A stretch of DNA of 64,000 bases. Origin: Stenotrophomonas maltophilia. GTDB lineage: Bacteria > Pseudomonadota > Gammaproteobacteria > Xanthomonadales > Xanthomonadaceae. The translations under genes were made by a program, and so were the position numbers. Below the pieces are notes generated by a model that made no database searches, was not told the DNA's origin, and worked only from the letters and a program-made list of their open reading frames with translations. The stretch is taken from assembly GCF_004684085.1 (NCBI RefSeq), contig NZ_SRHZ01000077.1:1-64000 (forward strand), in the 5' to 3' direction. Below, in pieces: positions 52,691 to 61,299 of this stretch (the first letter of the stretch is position 1; each line of letters opens with the position of its first letter).

Positions 52691-54868
52691 TCAGTCAGCC
52701 CAGCGACCGGCACCGGTCGACTGCGGCAGCACCTGCGCCGACAGCGGGCGGTCGTTGGCCAGCAGGTTCACTGCATCGGCCAGGATCGAGGCCGACTCGC
52801 GCAGCAGCGGGTCAGGACGCTTCTCGGCAGCCTTCTCGCGGGCGGCATCCTTGACGATGTCGCGCTCGTTGCCGGTCAGGCCGTCGTCGTTGCTGTCATC
52901 GGCCAGCGGGTCCAGAGCCAGGCCCAGTTCCTTGCGCATCGCCTGGCGCTGCTTGCGCTGGGTGTCCTGGCGCTCACGCTCAGCGCGGCGGGTGGCCTCG
53001 TTCAGCGAAATGTACTTCTTCGCCGCCTCGGTGCGGAACTGCTCCACGTCCTCGTTCCACCACTGGAATTCCTTGTCGGCGGCGATGCGCGCGTCATGGC
53101 GGGTTTCCAGCTTCGGCAGCAGCGGCGCGAAGTTGCCGTACTGGGTGTGCGGCACAGCAGCGATGCGGGTCCACGGCAGCGCGTTGTCGTAGGTGCTCTC
53201 GCCGAATTCGGTGGCATCGACGCTGGCCGGGAAGGCCAGGTCCGGCACCACACCCTTGTGCTGGGTGCTGCTGCCGCTGATGCGGAAGAACTGGGCAATG
53301 GTCAGCTTGACCTGGCCGAAGCGCTGGGTTTCGCCACTCGGCCAGCGATCCAGGTCGACGATGTTCTGCACGGTGCCCTTGCCGAAACTGGTCTCACCGA
53401 TGACCAGTCCACGACCGTAGTCCTGGATGGCACCTGCGAAGATCTCCGAGGCCGAAGCCGAACCGCGGTTGATCAGCACCGCCAGCGGGCCATCCCACGC
53501 CACACCCTGGTTGCGGTCGCTGTTGACGGTGACACGGCCACCGGACTCGCGAACCTGCACCACCGGGCCCTGCTCGATGAACAGGCCGGTCAGTTCAATG
53601 GCTTCATCCAGCGAACCACCACCGTTGTTGCGCAGGTCCAGCACCACGCCGTCCAACTTGTCGGTCTTGAAGCCAGCCAGCAGCTTGGCCACGTCACGGG
53701 TGGCCGAGGCATAGTCGGCGGCGTTGCGGCGACGGCCTTCGAAGTCCTGGTAGAAGGTCGGCAGCTTGATCACACCCACCTTGCGCGCCGGCTCACCGTT
53801 GGCGGCCGGAATGGTCATGGTCTCGCCCTTGGCGGCCTGTTCGGCCAGGCGCACCTTCTGCCGGGTCAGCACCAGGGTGTGGTGCTTGCCGTCGGCACCT
53901 TCTGCAGCGGGAATGAACTCCAGCTTGACCTCGGTGTCCTTGGCGCCGCGGATCTTGGCCACGACATCGTCGATGCGCCAGCCGATCACGTCCTCGACCA
54001 GCCCGGACTTGCCCTGGCCGACGCCGACGATGCGGTCACCCGGCTTCAGCGTGCCGTCCACCGCCGCCGGACCACCGGCAATGATCTCGCGGATCACCAC
54101 CACATCGTCCTGGCGCTGCAGCTGCGCGCCGATGCCTTCCAGCGACAGCGACATGGCCTGGTTGAAGTTCTCGGCGGTGCGCGGGGTGAAGTAATCGGTG
54201 TGCGGATCGACCGCACTGGTGTACGCGTTCATGAAGAACTGGAAGACGTCTTCGCCTTTCAGTTCATTGACCGACTTCTGCAGCGTCGCATAGCGCTTGT
54301 CCAGCGTCTTGCGGATGTCGTCCGGCTTCTTGCCGGCCAGCTTCAGGCGCAGCCAGTCGTTCTTGACCGACTTGCGCCACAGCTCATCCAGTTCGCCGCT
54401 GCTGGCCGCCCACGGCACCTTCTTGCGGTCGTATTCGAAGCGCTCGTCGGCGGTGAAATCCGGTTCCTGCTTGAGCAGTTTGCGTGCATAGGCCACACGC
54501 TCGCCGACCCGCTGCTTGTAGACAGCAAACACCTGGAACGCCGGCTCCAGCTCGCCGCCACGGATGGCCGAGGAGATATTGGCTTCGAACGGCGCGAAGC
54601 GCGCCACGTCGGCCTGGGTGAAGTACTGCTTGCCGCCGTCCAGCGTCTCCAGGTAGCGCTTGAACACGTCCTTGGAGGTGGCCTCGTCCAGCGCGCGCGG
54701 GCGGTAGGCATAACGGCTGTCGGACAGCAAGCCGTAGACCAGCTTGGAGGTGGTCACCTGATCGGCAGTGGCCGCTGCGGGCAATGCAGGCGAGTCGGCC
54801 TTGGCCGCCAATGCCAGCGGCGCAACCAGCGCCAGGGCCATCAGGAATGCGGGGGCTTTGAATTTCAT
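52691..54868 (-). CDS. prc: Tail-specific carboxy-terminal protease Prc
   Basis: Periplasmic S41 protease that degrades or processes proteins from the C-terminus, including peptidoglycan enzymes. The 725-aa product has a signal peptide (about 1-21), an N-terminal helical region, a PDZ domain (about 235-325), the LDLRNNGGGSLDEAIEL strand and the nucleophile region RGSASASEIFAG (about 465-476). The general-base Lys lies in GETSFGKGTVQ. A C-terminal DUF3340-like domain has a charged linker. Length and order match E. coli Prc. The start at 54868 begins a standard signal peptide. Confidence 0.95.
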   Translation of the reverse strand: MKFKAPAFLMALALVAPLALAAKADSPALPAAATADQVTTSKLVYGLLSDSRYAYRPRALDEATSKDVFKRYLETLDGGKQYFTQADVARFAPFEANISSAIRGGELEPAFQVFAVYKQRVGERVAYARKLLKQEPDFTADERFEYDRKKVPWAASSGELDELWRKSVKNDWLRLKLAGKKPDDIRKTLDKRYATLQKSVNELKGEDVFQFFMNAYTSAVDPHTDYFTPRTAENFNQAMSLSLEGIGAQLQRQDDVVVIREIIAGGPAAVDGTLKPGDRIVGVGQGKSGLVEDVIGWRIDDVVAKIRGAKDTEVKLEFIPAAEGADGKHHTLVLTRQKVRLAEQAAKGETMTIPAANGEPARKVGVIKLPTFYQDFEGRRRNAADYASATRDVAKLLAGFKTDKLDGVVLDLRNNGGGSLDEAIELTGLFIEQGPVVQVRESGGRVTVNSDRNQGVAWDGPLAVLINRGSASASEIFAGAIQDYGRGLVIGETSFGKGTVQNIVDLDRWPSGETQRFGQVKLTIAQFFRISGSSTQHKGVVPDLAFPASVDATEFGESTYDNALPWTRIAAVPHTQYGNFAPLLPKLETRHDARIAADKEFQWWNEDVEQFRTEAAKKYISLNEATRRAERERQDTQRKQRQAMRKELGLALDPLADDSNDDGLTGNERDIVKDAAREKAAEKRPDPLLRESASILADAVNLLANDRPLSAQVLPQSTGAGRWAD

Positions 54869-55198
54869 TGACGTGCTCGAAGGCGCCTTGCCAAGGGGGA
54901 GACTGCGGGGTGTTCAGACACCACGACAGTGCCGAAAGTTGCCAAGTTTGTCACCCGGCCGCGTTCGGTGGAAAACCAGCCTAGCGGGGCCGGTGTAGCA
55001 AATTGTGAATGCAGGCGAAGGCGTGCGGAACAACGGTCCGCACCCACCCGGGAAGAGGTCAGCAGCGACCGGTAGCGCCGGCCCATGCCCGGCGGAAGCG
55101 TGCGAACCAAGGTTCGCACCCACCAGTGAGGAGGTTCGCACCGAACAGTGAGGAGGTCCGCACCCACCGAAGGCGGCGGGCCGCGCCCGCCTGGGGCA
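54869..55198. other. Intergenic region between lipA and prc
   Basis: The prc-proximal 140 bases (54869-55008) presumably hold the prc promoter; no -35/-10 pair could be called with confidence. The rest is repeat DNA (55020-55195). No gene is seen. Confidence 0.5.
55020..55195. repeat. Cluster of SMAG-like and related palindromes
   Basis: GTGCGGAACAACGGTCCGCACCCAC (about 55023-55047), GTAGCGCCGGCCCATGCCCGGCGG (55072-55095), GTGCGAACCAAGGTTCGCACCCAC (55100-55123), two unpaired GGTTCGCACC/GGTCCGCACC halves and a GGCGGCGGGCCGCGCCCGCC hairpin near 55171-55190. At least two subtypes alternate. Confidence 0.8.
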
Positions 55199-56209
55199 TC
55201 AGGAAACGCCGGCGCCCTTGGCCTGCACGTCGGCGTGGTACGACGAGCGCACCATCGGGCCGGACGCCACGTGGCTGAAGCCCAGCTCGTAGCCGTAGTC
55301 TTCCAGCGCCTTGTAGTCCTCGGGGGTCCAGTACTTCAGCACCGGGTGGTGGTGCGCGGTCGGCTGCAGGTACTGGCCGATGGTGATCATGTCCACGTCG
55401 TGCGCGCGCAGGTCGCGCATGGTGGCCTTGATCTGTTCGAACTCTTCGCCCAGGCCCAGCATGATGCCGCTCTTGGTCGGCACCTCCGGGTGCTGCGCCT
55501 TGAAGTTCTTCAGCAGGTTCAGCGACCACTGGTAGTCCGCGCCCGGGCGCACGTTGCGGTACAGGTCCGGCACGGTCTCGATGTTGTGGTTGAACACGTC
55601 CGGCGGGTTCTGCGCCAAAATTTCCAGTGCGCGCTCCATGCGGCCCTTGCCACGGAAGTCCGGGGTCAGCACTTCGATGCGGGTGCCCGGCGACTTCTCG
55701 CGGATCGCGCTGATGCAGTCGACGAAGTGCTGGGCACCGCCATCGCGCAGGTCATCGCGGTCGACGCTGGTCACCACCACGTACTTCAGGCCCATGTCGG
55801 CCACGGTCTGGCCCAGGCTGGCCGGCTCGTTGGCATCCGGCGGCTTCGGGCGGCCATGGGCGACGTCGCAGAACGAGCAGCGGCGGGTGCAGACTTCGCC
55901 GAGAATCATGAACGTTGCCGTGCCGTGGCCGAAGCACTCGTGGATGTTCGGGCAGCTGGCCTCCTCGCACACCGTCACCAGGCGGTTCTCGCGCAGTTTG
56001 GCCTTCAGGTTCTGCACCGCATTGCCCGAAGGAATGCGCACACGGATCCAGGACGGCTTGCGCAACACCGGCGCGTCGGCGAACTGCACCGGCGAGCGGT
56101 TGATCTTGTCACCGCCCAGCTGCTTGACTCCGGCCTGCAACGGCGCGGCGGACGAAGAATCGCCCTGCACGATCTGCAGGGGAATGGAACGGGCGGTGGA
56201 TTCAGTCAT
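55199..56209 (-). CDS. lipA: Lipoyl synthase
   Basis: Radical-SAM enzyme inserting two sulfurs into octanoyl groups on lipoyl domains. The 336-aa product has the auxiliary cluster motif [12 protein letters not shown] (Cys81, 86, 92), the radical-SAM CxxxCxxC (Cys107, 111, 114) and the C-terminal RSSYHAD Ser ligand. Third gene of ybeD-lipB-lipA. Confidence 0.97.
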   Translation of the reverse strand: MTESTARSIPLQIVQGDSSSAAPLQAGVKQLGGDKINRSPVQFADAPVLRKPSWIRVRIPSGNAVQNLKAKLRENRLVTVCEEASCPNIHECFGHGTATFMILGEVCTRRCSFCDVAHGRPKPPDANEPASLGQTVADMGLKYVVVTSVDRDDLRDGGAQHFVDCISAIREKSPGTRIEVLTPDFRGKGRMERALEILAQNPPDVFNHNIETVPDLYRNVRPGADYQWSLNLLKNFKAQHPEVPTKSGIMLGLGEEFEQIKATMRDLRAHDVDMITIGQYLQPTAHHHPVLKYWTPEDYKALEDYGYELGFSHVASGPMVRSSYHADVQAKGAGVS

Positions 56210-56227
56210 GGCAGTTCCGGGGGGCGG

Positions 56228-56938
56228 TCAGGCGGCCGCAGAAAAATCAGGCAGTTCAGACGAGTGCTGCAGCAGCAGGCCGAACTGGCGGGCCAGGTGG
56301 TCCAGCAGCACCGGCTTGACGGCCTCCATCCCGGAGGGCCCGCCCAAGTCTACTACCGAGGTCACCTGCAACCCCTGATAGCCACAGGGGTTGATACGGT
56401 GGAAAGGTTCCAGGTCCATGGCCACGTTGAAGGCCAGGCCATGGAAGGTGCAGCCGCGGCGCACACGGATGCCGAGCGCGGCGATCTTGGCGTCACCGAC
56501 GTAGACGCCGGGGGCGCCGTCGCGGCGTTCGGCGCCGATGTTCCATTCGGCCAGGGTGTCGATGATCGCCTGTTCGATGCGGCACACATAGTCGCGCACA
56601 CCGATACCCAGACGCGGCAGGCGCAGCAGCGGGTAGACCACGATCTGGCCGGGGCCGTGATAGGTCACCTGGCCGCCGCGATCCACGTGCAGCACCGGGA
56701 TGTCACCCGGCGCCAGCACGTGCTCATCCTTGCCGGCCTGGCCGAGGGTGAACACCGGATCGTGCTCGACCACCCACAGCTCGTCGGCATCGGCGTCGCC
56801 GCGCTGGTCGGTGAAGCGCTGCATGGCACGCCATACCGGCTCGTAGGCCTGGCGACCGAGATCACGGACTACCGCCGGACGCGGCGCACGGTGTTCCGGG
56901 GCGGCGTCGGCCGGGCAGCTGTCGGCTACAGCGTCCAC
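56228..56938 (-). CDS. lipB: Octanoyltransferase LipB
   Basis: Transfers octanoate from ACP to lipoyl domains. The 236-aa product has the conserved [19 protein letters not shown], the catalytic Lys in [12 protein letters not shown] and Cys in [14 protein letters not shown]. The start is GTG 56938, which overlaps the end of ybeD by 13 bases. The N-terminal 20 residues are low-complexity and the real start could be slightly downstream. Confidence 0.94.
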   Translation of the reverse strand: MDAVADSCPADAAPEHRAPRPAVVRDLGRQAYEPVWRAMQRFTDQRGDADADELWVVEHDPVFTLGQAGKDEHVLAPGDIPVLHVDRGGQVTYHGPGQIVVYPLLRLPRLGIGVRDYVCRIEQAIIDTLAEWNIGAERRDGAPGVYVGDAKIAALGIRVRRGCTFHGLAFNVAMDLEPFHRINPCGYQGLQVTSVVDLGGPSGMEAVKPVLLDHLARQFGLLLQHSSELPDFSAAA

Positions 56939-57204
56939 TTCACTTCCGGGTGGTCACGCAGTGCCTGGTGCGCCAGATCGTACTGTTCGCGGCTCTCGGC
57001 CTTGAACACCATGCGCACAGACACGTACCTGCCGTTGGTCGAGTGCTTCCAGCTGATGCGTTCATTGACCACATCGATACCGGCAGCCAGCAGCAGGCGG
57101 GGAAGCTCATGTTCCAGGCCGCGGTTGGCCGGGCCCATCGCGCTGAGCTCGAACTGGCCGGGGAACTGGAAGCCGTGGTCGGGGTTGTCGGACTTGATTT
57201 CCAT
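56926..57204 (-). CDS. ybeD: YbeD/DUF493 family protein
   Basis: A 92-aa ACT-like-fold protein of unknown role, regularly found upstream of lipB. Segments include [45 protein letters not shown] and [24 protein letters not shown] 57204 gives the family length; the upstream extension is not conserved. It overlaps lipB. Confidence 0.92.
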   Translation of the reverse strand: MEIKSDNPDHGFQFPGQFELSAMGPANRGLEHELPRLLLAAGIDVVNERISWKHSTNGRYVSVRMVFKAESREQYDLAHQALRDHPEVKWTL

Positions 57205-57310
57205 GCCCCCATTATCGGGCCGGGAGGCAACAAACCCAAGAGTATTCATCAACGTCAGACGCAGCATCGGCGAGCCGCTGCGTTGCAAGGGGGGCCTTGC
57301 ACGCGGAAAG

Positions 57311-57332
57311 GCCGGCCTGTGAAGGCCGGCCC
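57311..57332. repeat. GGCCGGCCT hairpin
   Basis: GGCCGGCCT / AGGCCGGCC, loop GTGA, upstream of ybeD and downstream of the CsgG-like gene. Confidence 0.6.
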
Positions 57333-57342
57333 CCGGTGGGCG

Positions 57343-57367
57343 CGTACCGGCTCGCAGCCGGTACGCA
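57343..57367 (-). terminator. Hairpin downstream of the CsgG-like gene
   Basis: Perfect 11-bp stem GCGTACCGGCT / AGCCGGTACGC with loop CGC, ending 6 bases from the stop of the CsgG-like gene. No T-run, so termination strength is uncertain. Confidence 0.6.
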
Positions 57368-57373
57368 GGCCGA

Positions 57374-58375
57374 TTACTTGGCCGTTTCCATCAGGGTGGA
57401 GTTGACCCAGCCCTTGTTGCCCATTTCATCTTCCACTTCCCACATCGTGCCTTCCTTGACACCGGTGGGGTACAGCAGCATGCCCGGCTCCAGCGAGCGC
57501 ACCGGCGCGCCGGTGCCCTTGGCGTTGGCCAGCAGGCGACCAGCCTTGAGCATGGTCACGGCCTGGCCGGCGTTGGCCGCCGACGCATTGGCCGGCAGGC
57601 CACCCAGCTCCGCCACCATGTTGGTGTAGGCCTGCAGGTAGGCCAGGGTGATCACCTGGCCGATTTCGGTGTTGGCATAGCCGCCCACACCCATCGCACC
57701 GATTCCGCCGCCGCCGAACAGGCCGCCACCAGCGCCCCAGCCCAGGTCGGTCTTCTTGGAGTTGCCCTCGACAATGGCCACCTGTTCGGAGGAGCGCACG
57801 TCGGTGAGGGTCAGGGTCACGTCCGCGGTCTTGCTGCGGAAGTTCAGACCGCCAACCACGGCCCCGGCCTTGCCGCCGATCAGGCCACCCAGCAGGCCAC
57901 CGATGGCGTTGCCGCCGGAGTTGCTGTTCTGCGAGATCAGGTCCGGCACCAGCACGTAGTCGGCAGCGCGGATCTGGCCCTTGCCGATGTTGGAACGGCC
58001 GCGCAACTGGCCTTCACTGGCCAGCGCGCGCTCAGCCTGGGCCGCGGCCATGCCGACACCACGGTCCACCAGGGTGAAGCACTTGGACTTGTTGACGAAC
58101 ACCTTGATCAGCTTCGAAGGCGCCGGCAGCTGCTGGCCGGTCCACCAGTTCACCACGTCTTCCGGCTCGATCACCGAGATGGAGCCCAGCGGCTTGGCGC
58201 ACACCGGAATCTCGGCCTGGCCCTTCTTGCTCTGCTCCTGGGCAGAGGTACGGCTGTTGGCAAAACTGTCACGCAGGCCAGCCGAAGCCGGGGCACTGAT
58301 GGCCACCAGACCGACACCCAGCAGCGCGCAGGCCAGCGCATGGGCGAGCGAATTCGATTTGTTCATTAGAGTCAT
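57374..58375 (-). CDS. CsgG/HfaB-like envelope protein with C-terminal SH3-like domain
   Basis: A 333-aa exported protein. The signal peptide is at about 10-35 (LAHALACALLGVGLVAISAPASA). A CsgG-like core (about 58-260) holds GSISVIEPEDVVNWW, SKCFTLVDRGVGMAAAQAERAL, IRAADYVLVPDL and VTLTLTDVRSSEQVAIVEGNSKKTDLGWG. A glycine-rich stretch includes GGLLGGLIGGKAGAVVGG. The C-terminus (about 280-333) looks SH3-like. There is no lipobox, unlike curli CsgG. ATG 58375 is chosen since GAGG lies six bases upstream. No curli genes are nearby, so the exported substrate, if any, is unknown. Confidence 0.83.
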   Translation of the reverse strand: MTLMNKSNSLAHALACALLGVGLVAISAPASAGLRDSFANSRTSAQEQSKKGQAEIPVCAKPLGSISVIEPEDVVNWWTGQQLPAPSKLIKVFVNKSKCFTLVDRGVGMAAAQAERALASEGQLRGRSNIGKGQIRAADYVLVPDLISQNSNSGGNAIGGLLGGLIGGKAGAVVGGLNFRSKTADVTLTLTDVRSSEQVAIVEGNSKKTDLGWGAGGGLFGGGGIGAMGVGGYANTEIGQVITLAYLQAYTNMVAELGGLPANASAANAGQAVTMLKAGRLLANAKGTGAPVRSLEPGMLLYPTGVKEGTMWEVEDEMGNKGWVNSTLMETAK

Positions 58376-58724
58376 CCAGCACCTCGCCGACGGCGAAGCA
58401 CAATCCATGGGTTGAGAAAGGGTCTGGGACCTGAATCCTTTGCGACGCCCCCCAGGCGCCGGCGCAGAGAATAGGGCAAGGTGCCCCCAACCACAACCGC
58501 AGCTGACTGGACATCCGGGTCGGCCCCCGCCGGTGCCTGGATCCTGAGCCATCCCCGTGCCCGGCGGCCCCTCCCGACCGATGCCCTCCCCAGATGCTGT
58601 ATCCCATTGTGTCGGGTGGACAATGTTGTTTTCGGAACAGACAAGTGAGCGCAGTGTGGTCGTTTCACGGACCGCCTGGGGGTACCGTGTCGCGGCTGAA
58701 AACGACAAATAGAATCCGCCCCCC
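58376..58724. other. Divergent region between CsgG-like and LpxR-like genes
   Basis: This 349-base gene-free stretch carries both promoters. It is richer in AT near 58610-58650 (ACAATGTTGTTTTCGGAACA), where a plus-strand promoter may lie. No clear operator, riboswitch or ORF was identified. Confidence 0.45.
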
Positions 58725-59798
58725 ATGAGCCCCCCTTCCAAACGCTGTTTCATAGCCCTCGGGCTGTCTGGCCTGCTGGCCACCGCGCTCCCCCTTGCTG
58801 CCCAGGCAGCCGAACAATGTGGCCCGGACGCAATGCGCGACCACCCGCCGCAGATCAACTTCCGCGTCGACAACGACCTGTTCGGTGGCCGCCACCAGGA
58901 CCAGGGCTACACCAATGGCGCGCAGCTGACCCTGGTCTCACCAAATCTGGTGGACTACACCGACGACCCCTGCCTGCCGCGCATGGCGCGCTGGGTGAAC
59001 CAGTACCTGGAAGGCCTGCACCCGGGAAAGTTCGAGCAGCAGAACATGATCTTCAGCATCGGCCAGGGCATCTTCACCCCGACCGATCCGACCCGCCGCG
59101 ACCTGATCGAGGATGACCGCCCGTATGTCGGTGTGCTGCTGGCCAGCTTCGGCTTCAACGCGCGCAGCGGCGACCGCCTGCAGACCACCCAGCTGGCGCT
59201 GGGCGTGGTGGGCCCGTGGGCGCAGGGCAAGCAGGTGCAGGATGCCGTACACAACATCCTGGGCGACAAGAAGTTCGAAGGCTGGGACAACCAGCTGCGC
59301 AACGAGCCGGTATTCATGCTGACCCACGAGCGCATGCGCCGCTGGCCGGCCGATGCCAGCGTGAACGCCGGTGGCTGGGGTTGGGACGCGATCAGCCACT
59401 ACGGCGGTGCAATCGGCAACCTGGAAACCAAGGCCAACGCGGGTGGCGAAGTGCGCTTCGGCTGGAAGCTGCCCGACGACTTCGGCAGCACGCCACTGCG
59501 CCCGGCCGGCGAGAACACCGCACCGACCCGGGGCGGGCGTGCCAGTGGCTGGTCGTGGCACATGTTCGTGACCACCGATGCAGCATGGGTGATCCGCGAC
59601 ATCACGCTGGACGGCAACACTTTCCGCAGCAGCCACAGCGTGGACAAGCGCCACGTCGTGGCACAGGGCGGTTATGGCATTGCAGTGATGCGCGGCCGCT
59701 GGAAATTCGCGGTGGCCCGTTACCACAGCACCCGCGAATTCGATGGCCAGCGCCAGTCGCCGGTGTTCGGCAGCTTCACCATCAGCCGATCGTTGTAA
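58725..59798 (+). CDS. LpxR-type lipid A deacylase family protein
   Basis: Predicted outer-membrane beta-barrel enzyme removing the 3'-acyloxyacyl chain of lipid A. The 357-aa product has a signal peptide (about 1-29) and the family signature NFRVDNDLFGGRHQDQGYTNG (about 45-65), which includes the calcium and catalytic residues. It also has DDRPYVGVLLASF and the C-terminal RYHSTREFDGQRQSPVFGSF typical of the DUF2219/LpxR group. Many members are uncharacterised, so activity is inferred. Confidence 0.88.
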   Translation: MSPPSKRCFIALGLSGLLATALPLAAQAAEQCGPDAMRDHPPQINFRVDNDLFGGRHQDQGYTNGAQLTLVSPNLVDYTDDPCLPRMARWVNQYLEGLHPGKFEQQNMIFSIGQGIFTPTDPTRRDLIEDDRPYVGVLLASFGFNARSGDRLQTTQLALGVVGPWAQGKQVQDAVHNILGDKKFEGWDNQLRNEPVFMLTHERMRRWPADASVNAGGWGWDAISHYGGAIGNLETKANAGGEVRFGWKLPDDFGSTPLRPAGENTAPTRGGRASGWSWHMFVTTDAAWVIRDITLDGNTFRSSHSVDKRHVVAQGGYGIAVMRGRWKFAVARYHSTREFDGQRQSPVFGSFTISRSL

Positions 59799-59812
59799 GC
59801 GCGGCGCTGATG

Positions 59813-59886
59813 GTAGTGCCGGCCGCTGGCCGGCTGCTGGCATATCCGGATGGGTTCATGAGGCGCCGGCCAGCGGCCGGCACTAC
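59813..59886. repeat. Facing pair of SMAG-like palindromes
   Basis: GTAGTGCCGGCCGCTGGCCGGCTGC (59813-59837) and GCCGGCCAGCGGCCGGCACTAC (59865-59886) face each other across a short spacer and together form one long stem. Confidence 0.85.
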
Positions 59887-59928
59887 CCACATCCGGAAGC
59901 ATTCATGCGGAACCGGCATCCCAAAACG

Positions 59929-59954
59929 AAAAAGGCCGGCATTCGCCGGCCTTT
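59929..59954 (-). terminator. Intrinsic terminator of dacC
   Basis: On the minus strand: AAAGGCCGGC, loop GAAT, GCCGGCCTTT followed by TT. The hairpin lies 25 bases after the dacC stop. It may serve the LpxR-like gene in the opposite direction. Confidence 0.85.
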
Positions 59955-59978
59955 CCGTTCACCACGCCGGGGCGTGGA

Positions 59979-61199
59979 TCATTCCGATTCCCACCACATC
60001 CAGAAGCTGTCCCACAGGCGCTTGAAGAAGCCCGCCTGCTCGACGGCAGCCACCGCCACCAGCGGCGCTTCAGCGACCAGCTTGCCATCCAGCATCACCT
60101 TCACGGTACCGATCTGCTGGCCAGCAGTGAACGGTGCTTCCAGGGTCTTGGGCACATCGATGCTCGGCTTCAGGTCGTTGTAGCGGCCGCGCGGCACGCT
60201 CACCAGCATCGGCTGGGCCACGCCCAGCTGCACCTTGTCGGTGGTGCCCTTCCAGACCTTGTGCTCGGCCACGGCCTTGCCCGGCTCGTACAGGCGGTGG
60301 GTTTCGAAGAAGCGGAAGCCCCAGTTCAACAGGGCCAGGCTGTCATCGGCGCGCTGCTTTTCCGACTGGCCACCCAGGACCACGGCCACCAGGCGCTGGT
60401 CACCACGCTGGGCCGAACTCATCAGGCAGTAACCGGCTTCCGAAGTGTGGCCGGTCTTGATGCCGTCCACGCTGCCATCGCGCCACAGCAGCAGGTTGCG
60501 GTTCGGCTGCTTGATGGTGCCGACCTGGAATTCCTTGATCTTGTTGTACGCGTAGGTTTCCGGGTAATCGCGCACCATCGCACGGCCCAGCAGTGCCAGA
60601 TCGTAGGCGCTGCTGTGGTGACCCGGAGCGGTCAGGCCATGGGCATTCACGAAGTGCGAATTCTTCATGCCGATCTTGGCCGCATAGCTGTTCATCAGCG
60701 AAGCGAAGGCTTCTTCGCTGCCAGCCACGTGTTCGGCCAGGGCGATCGCGGCGTCGTTGCCGGACTGGATCGCCATGCCCTTTTCCATGTCTTCCAGGCG
60801 CGCGGTCTGGTTGACCGGGAAGCCACTGTAGCTGCCATCGGTGCCGGCGCCACCTTCGCGCCAGGCGCGCTCGCTCATCATCACCTGGTCGTCCGGGCGC
60901 ACCTTGCCGTTCTTGACCTCGGCGGCGATCACGTAGGACGTCATCACCTTGGTGATGCTGGCCGGGGCCAGCTGTTCGTTGATGTTTTCACCGGCCAGCA
61001 CCTGGCCGGTGGCGTAATCCATCAGCACCCAGGCCTTGGACACGCTGGGCGCGGGCGCCGGCGGGGTGGCAACGGTGGCCGGGGCGGCGGCGGCGGCGGC
61101 AGGCGTCGGCGTGGCCGGGGTCGGCAGCGGCGTCTGGGCGGAGGCCAGGCCCACCACCAGGGTGGCGGCCAGGGCGGTGGCGGCGGAACGGAAATTCAT
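59979..61199 (-). CDS. dacC: D-alanyl-D-alanine carboxypeptidase (PBP5/6 type)
   Basis: Trims the terminal D-Ala of peptidoglycan pentapeptides. The 406-aa product has a signal peptide (about 1-21), an Ala/Pro/Thr-rich spacer (22-52), and the penicillin-binding motifs SITK (Ser81-Lys84), SGN (147-149) and KTG (249-251). A beta-rich C-terminal domain and an amphipathic C-terminal anchor (FFKRLWDSFWMWW) follow. The spacer between signal and domain is unusual. ATG 61199 starts the signal peptide. Last gene of the mltB-rlpA-dacC run; the rlpA stop is 100 bases upstream. Confidence 0.95.
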   Translation of the reverse strand: MNFRSAATALAATLVVGLASAQTPLPTPATPTPAAAAAAPATVATPPAPAPSVSKAWVLMDYATGQVLAGENINEQLAPASITKVMTSYVIAAEVKNGKVRPDDQVMMSERAWREGGAGTDGSYSGFPVNQTARLEDMEKGMAIQSGNDAAIALAEHVAGSEEAFASLMNSYAAKIGMKNSHFVNAHGLTAPGHHSSAYDLALLGRAMVRDYPETYAYNKIKEFQVGTIKQPNRNLLLWRDGSVDGIKTGHTSEAGYCLMSSAQRGDQRLVAVVLGGQSEKQRADDSLALLNWGFRFFETHRLYEPGKAVAEHKVWKGTTDKVQLGVAQPMLVSVPRGRYNDLKPSIDVPKTLEAPFTAGQQIGTVKVMLDGKLVAEAPLVAVAAVEQAGFFKRLWDSFWMWWESE

Positions 61200-61299
61200 T
61201 GGACAGCAGGCTCCAGGGGACGGCCGGGAATGGAGGGTGGAACGTAACGGCCATTGTAAGGCCGGGGGAACGTGGGCCGGCAGCACCGGTCCGGGCGGA

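Noticed and set aside
58376-58873. Upstream extension of the CsgG-like protein
   Set aside because: It crosses the divergent promoter region and the start of the LpxR-like gene; a proper ribosome site precedes ATG 58375.
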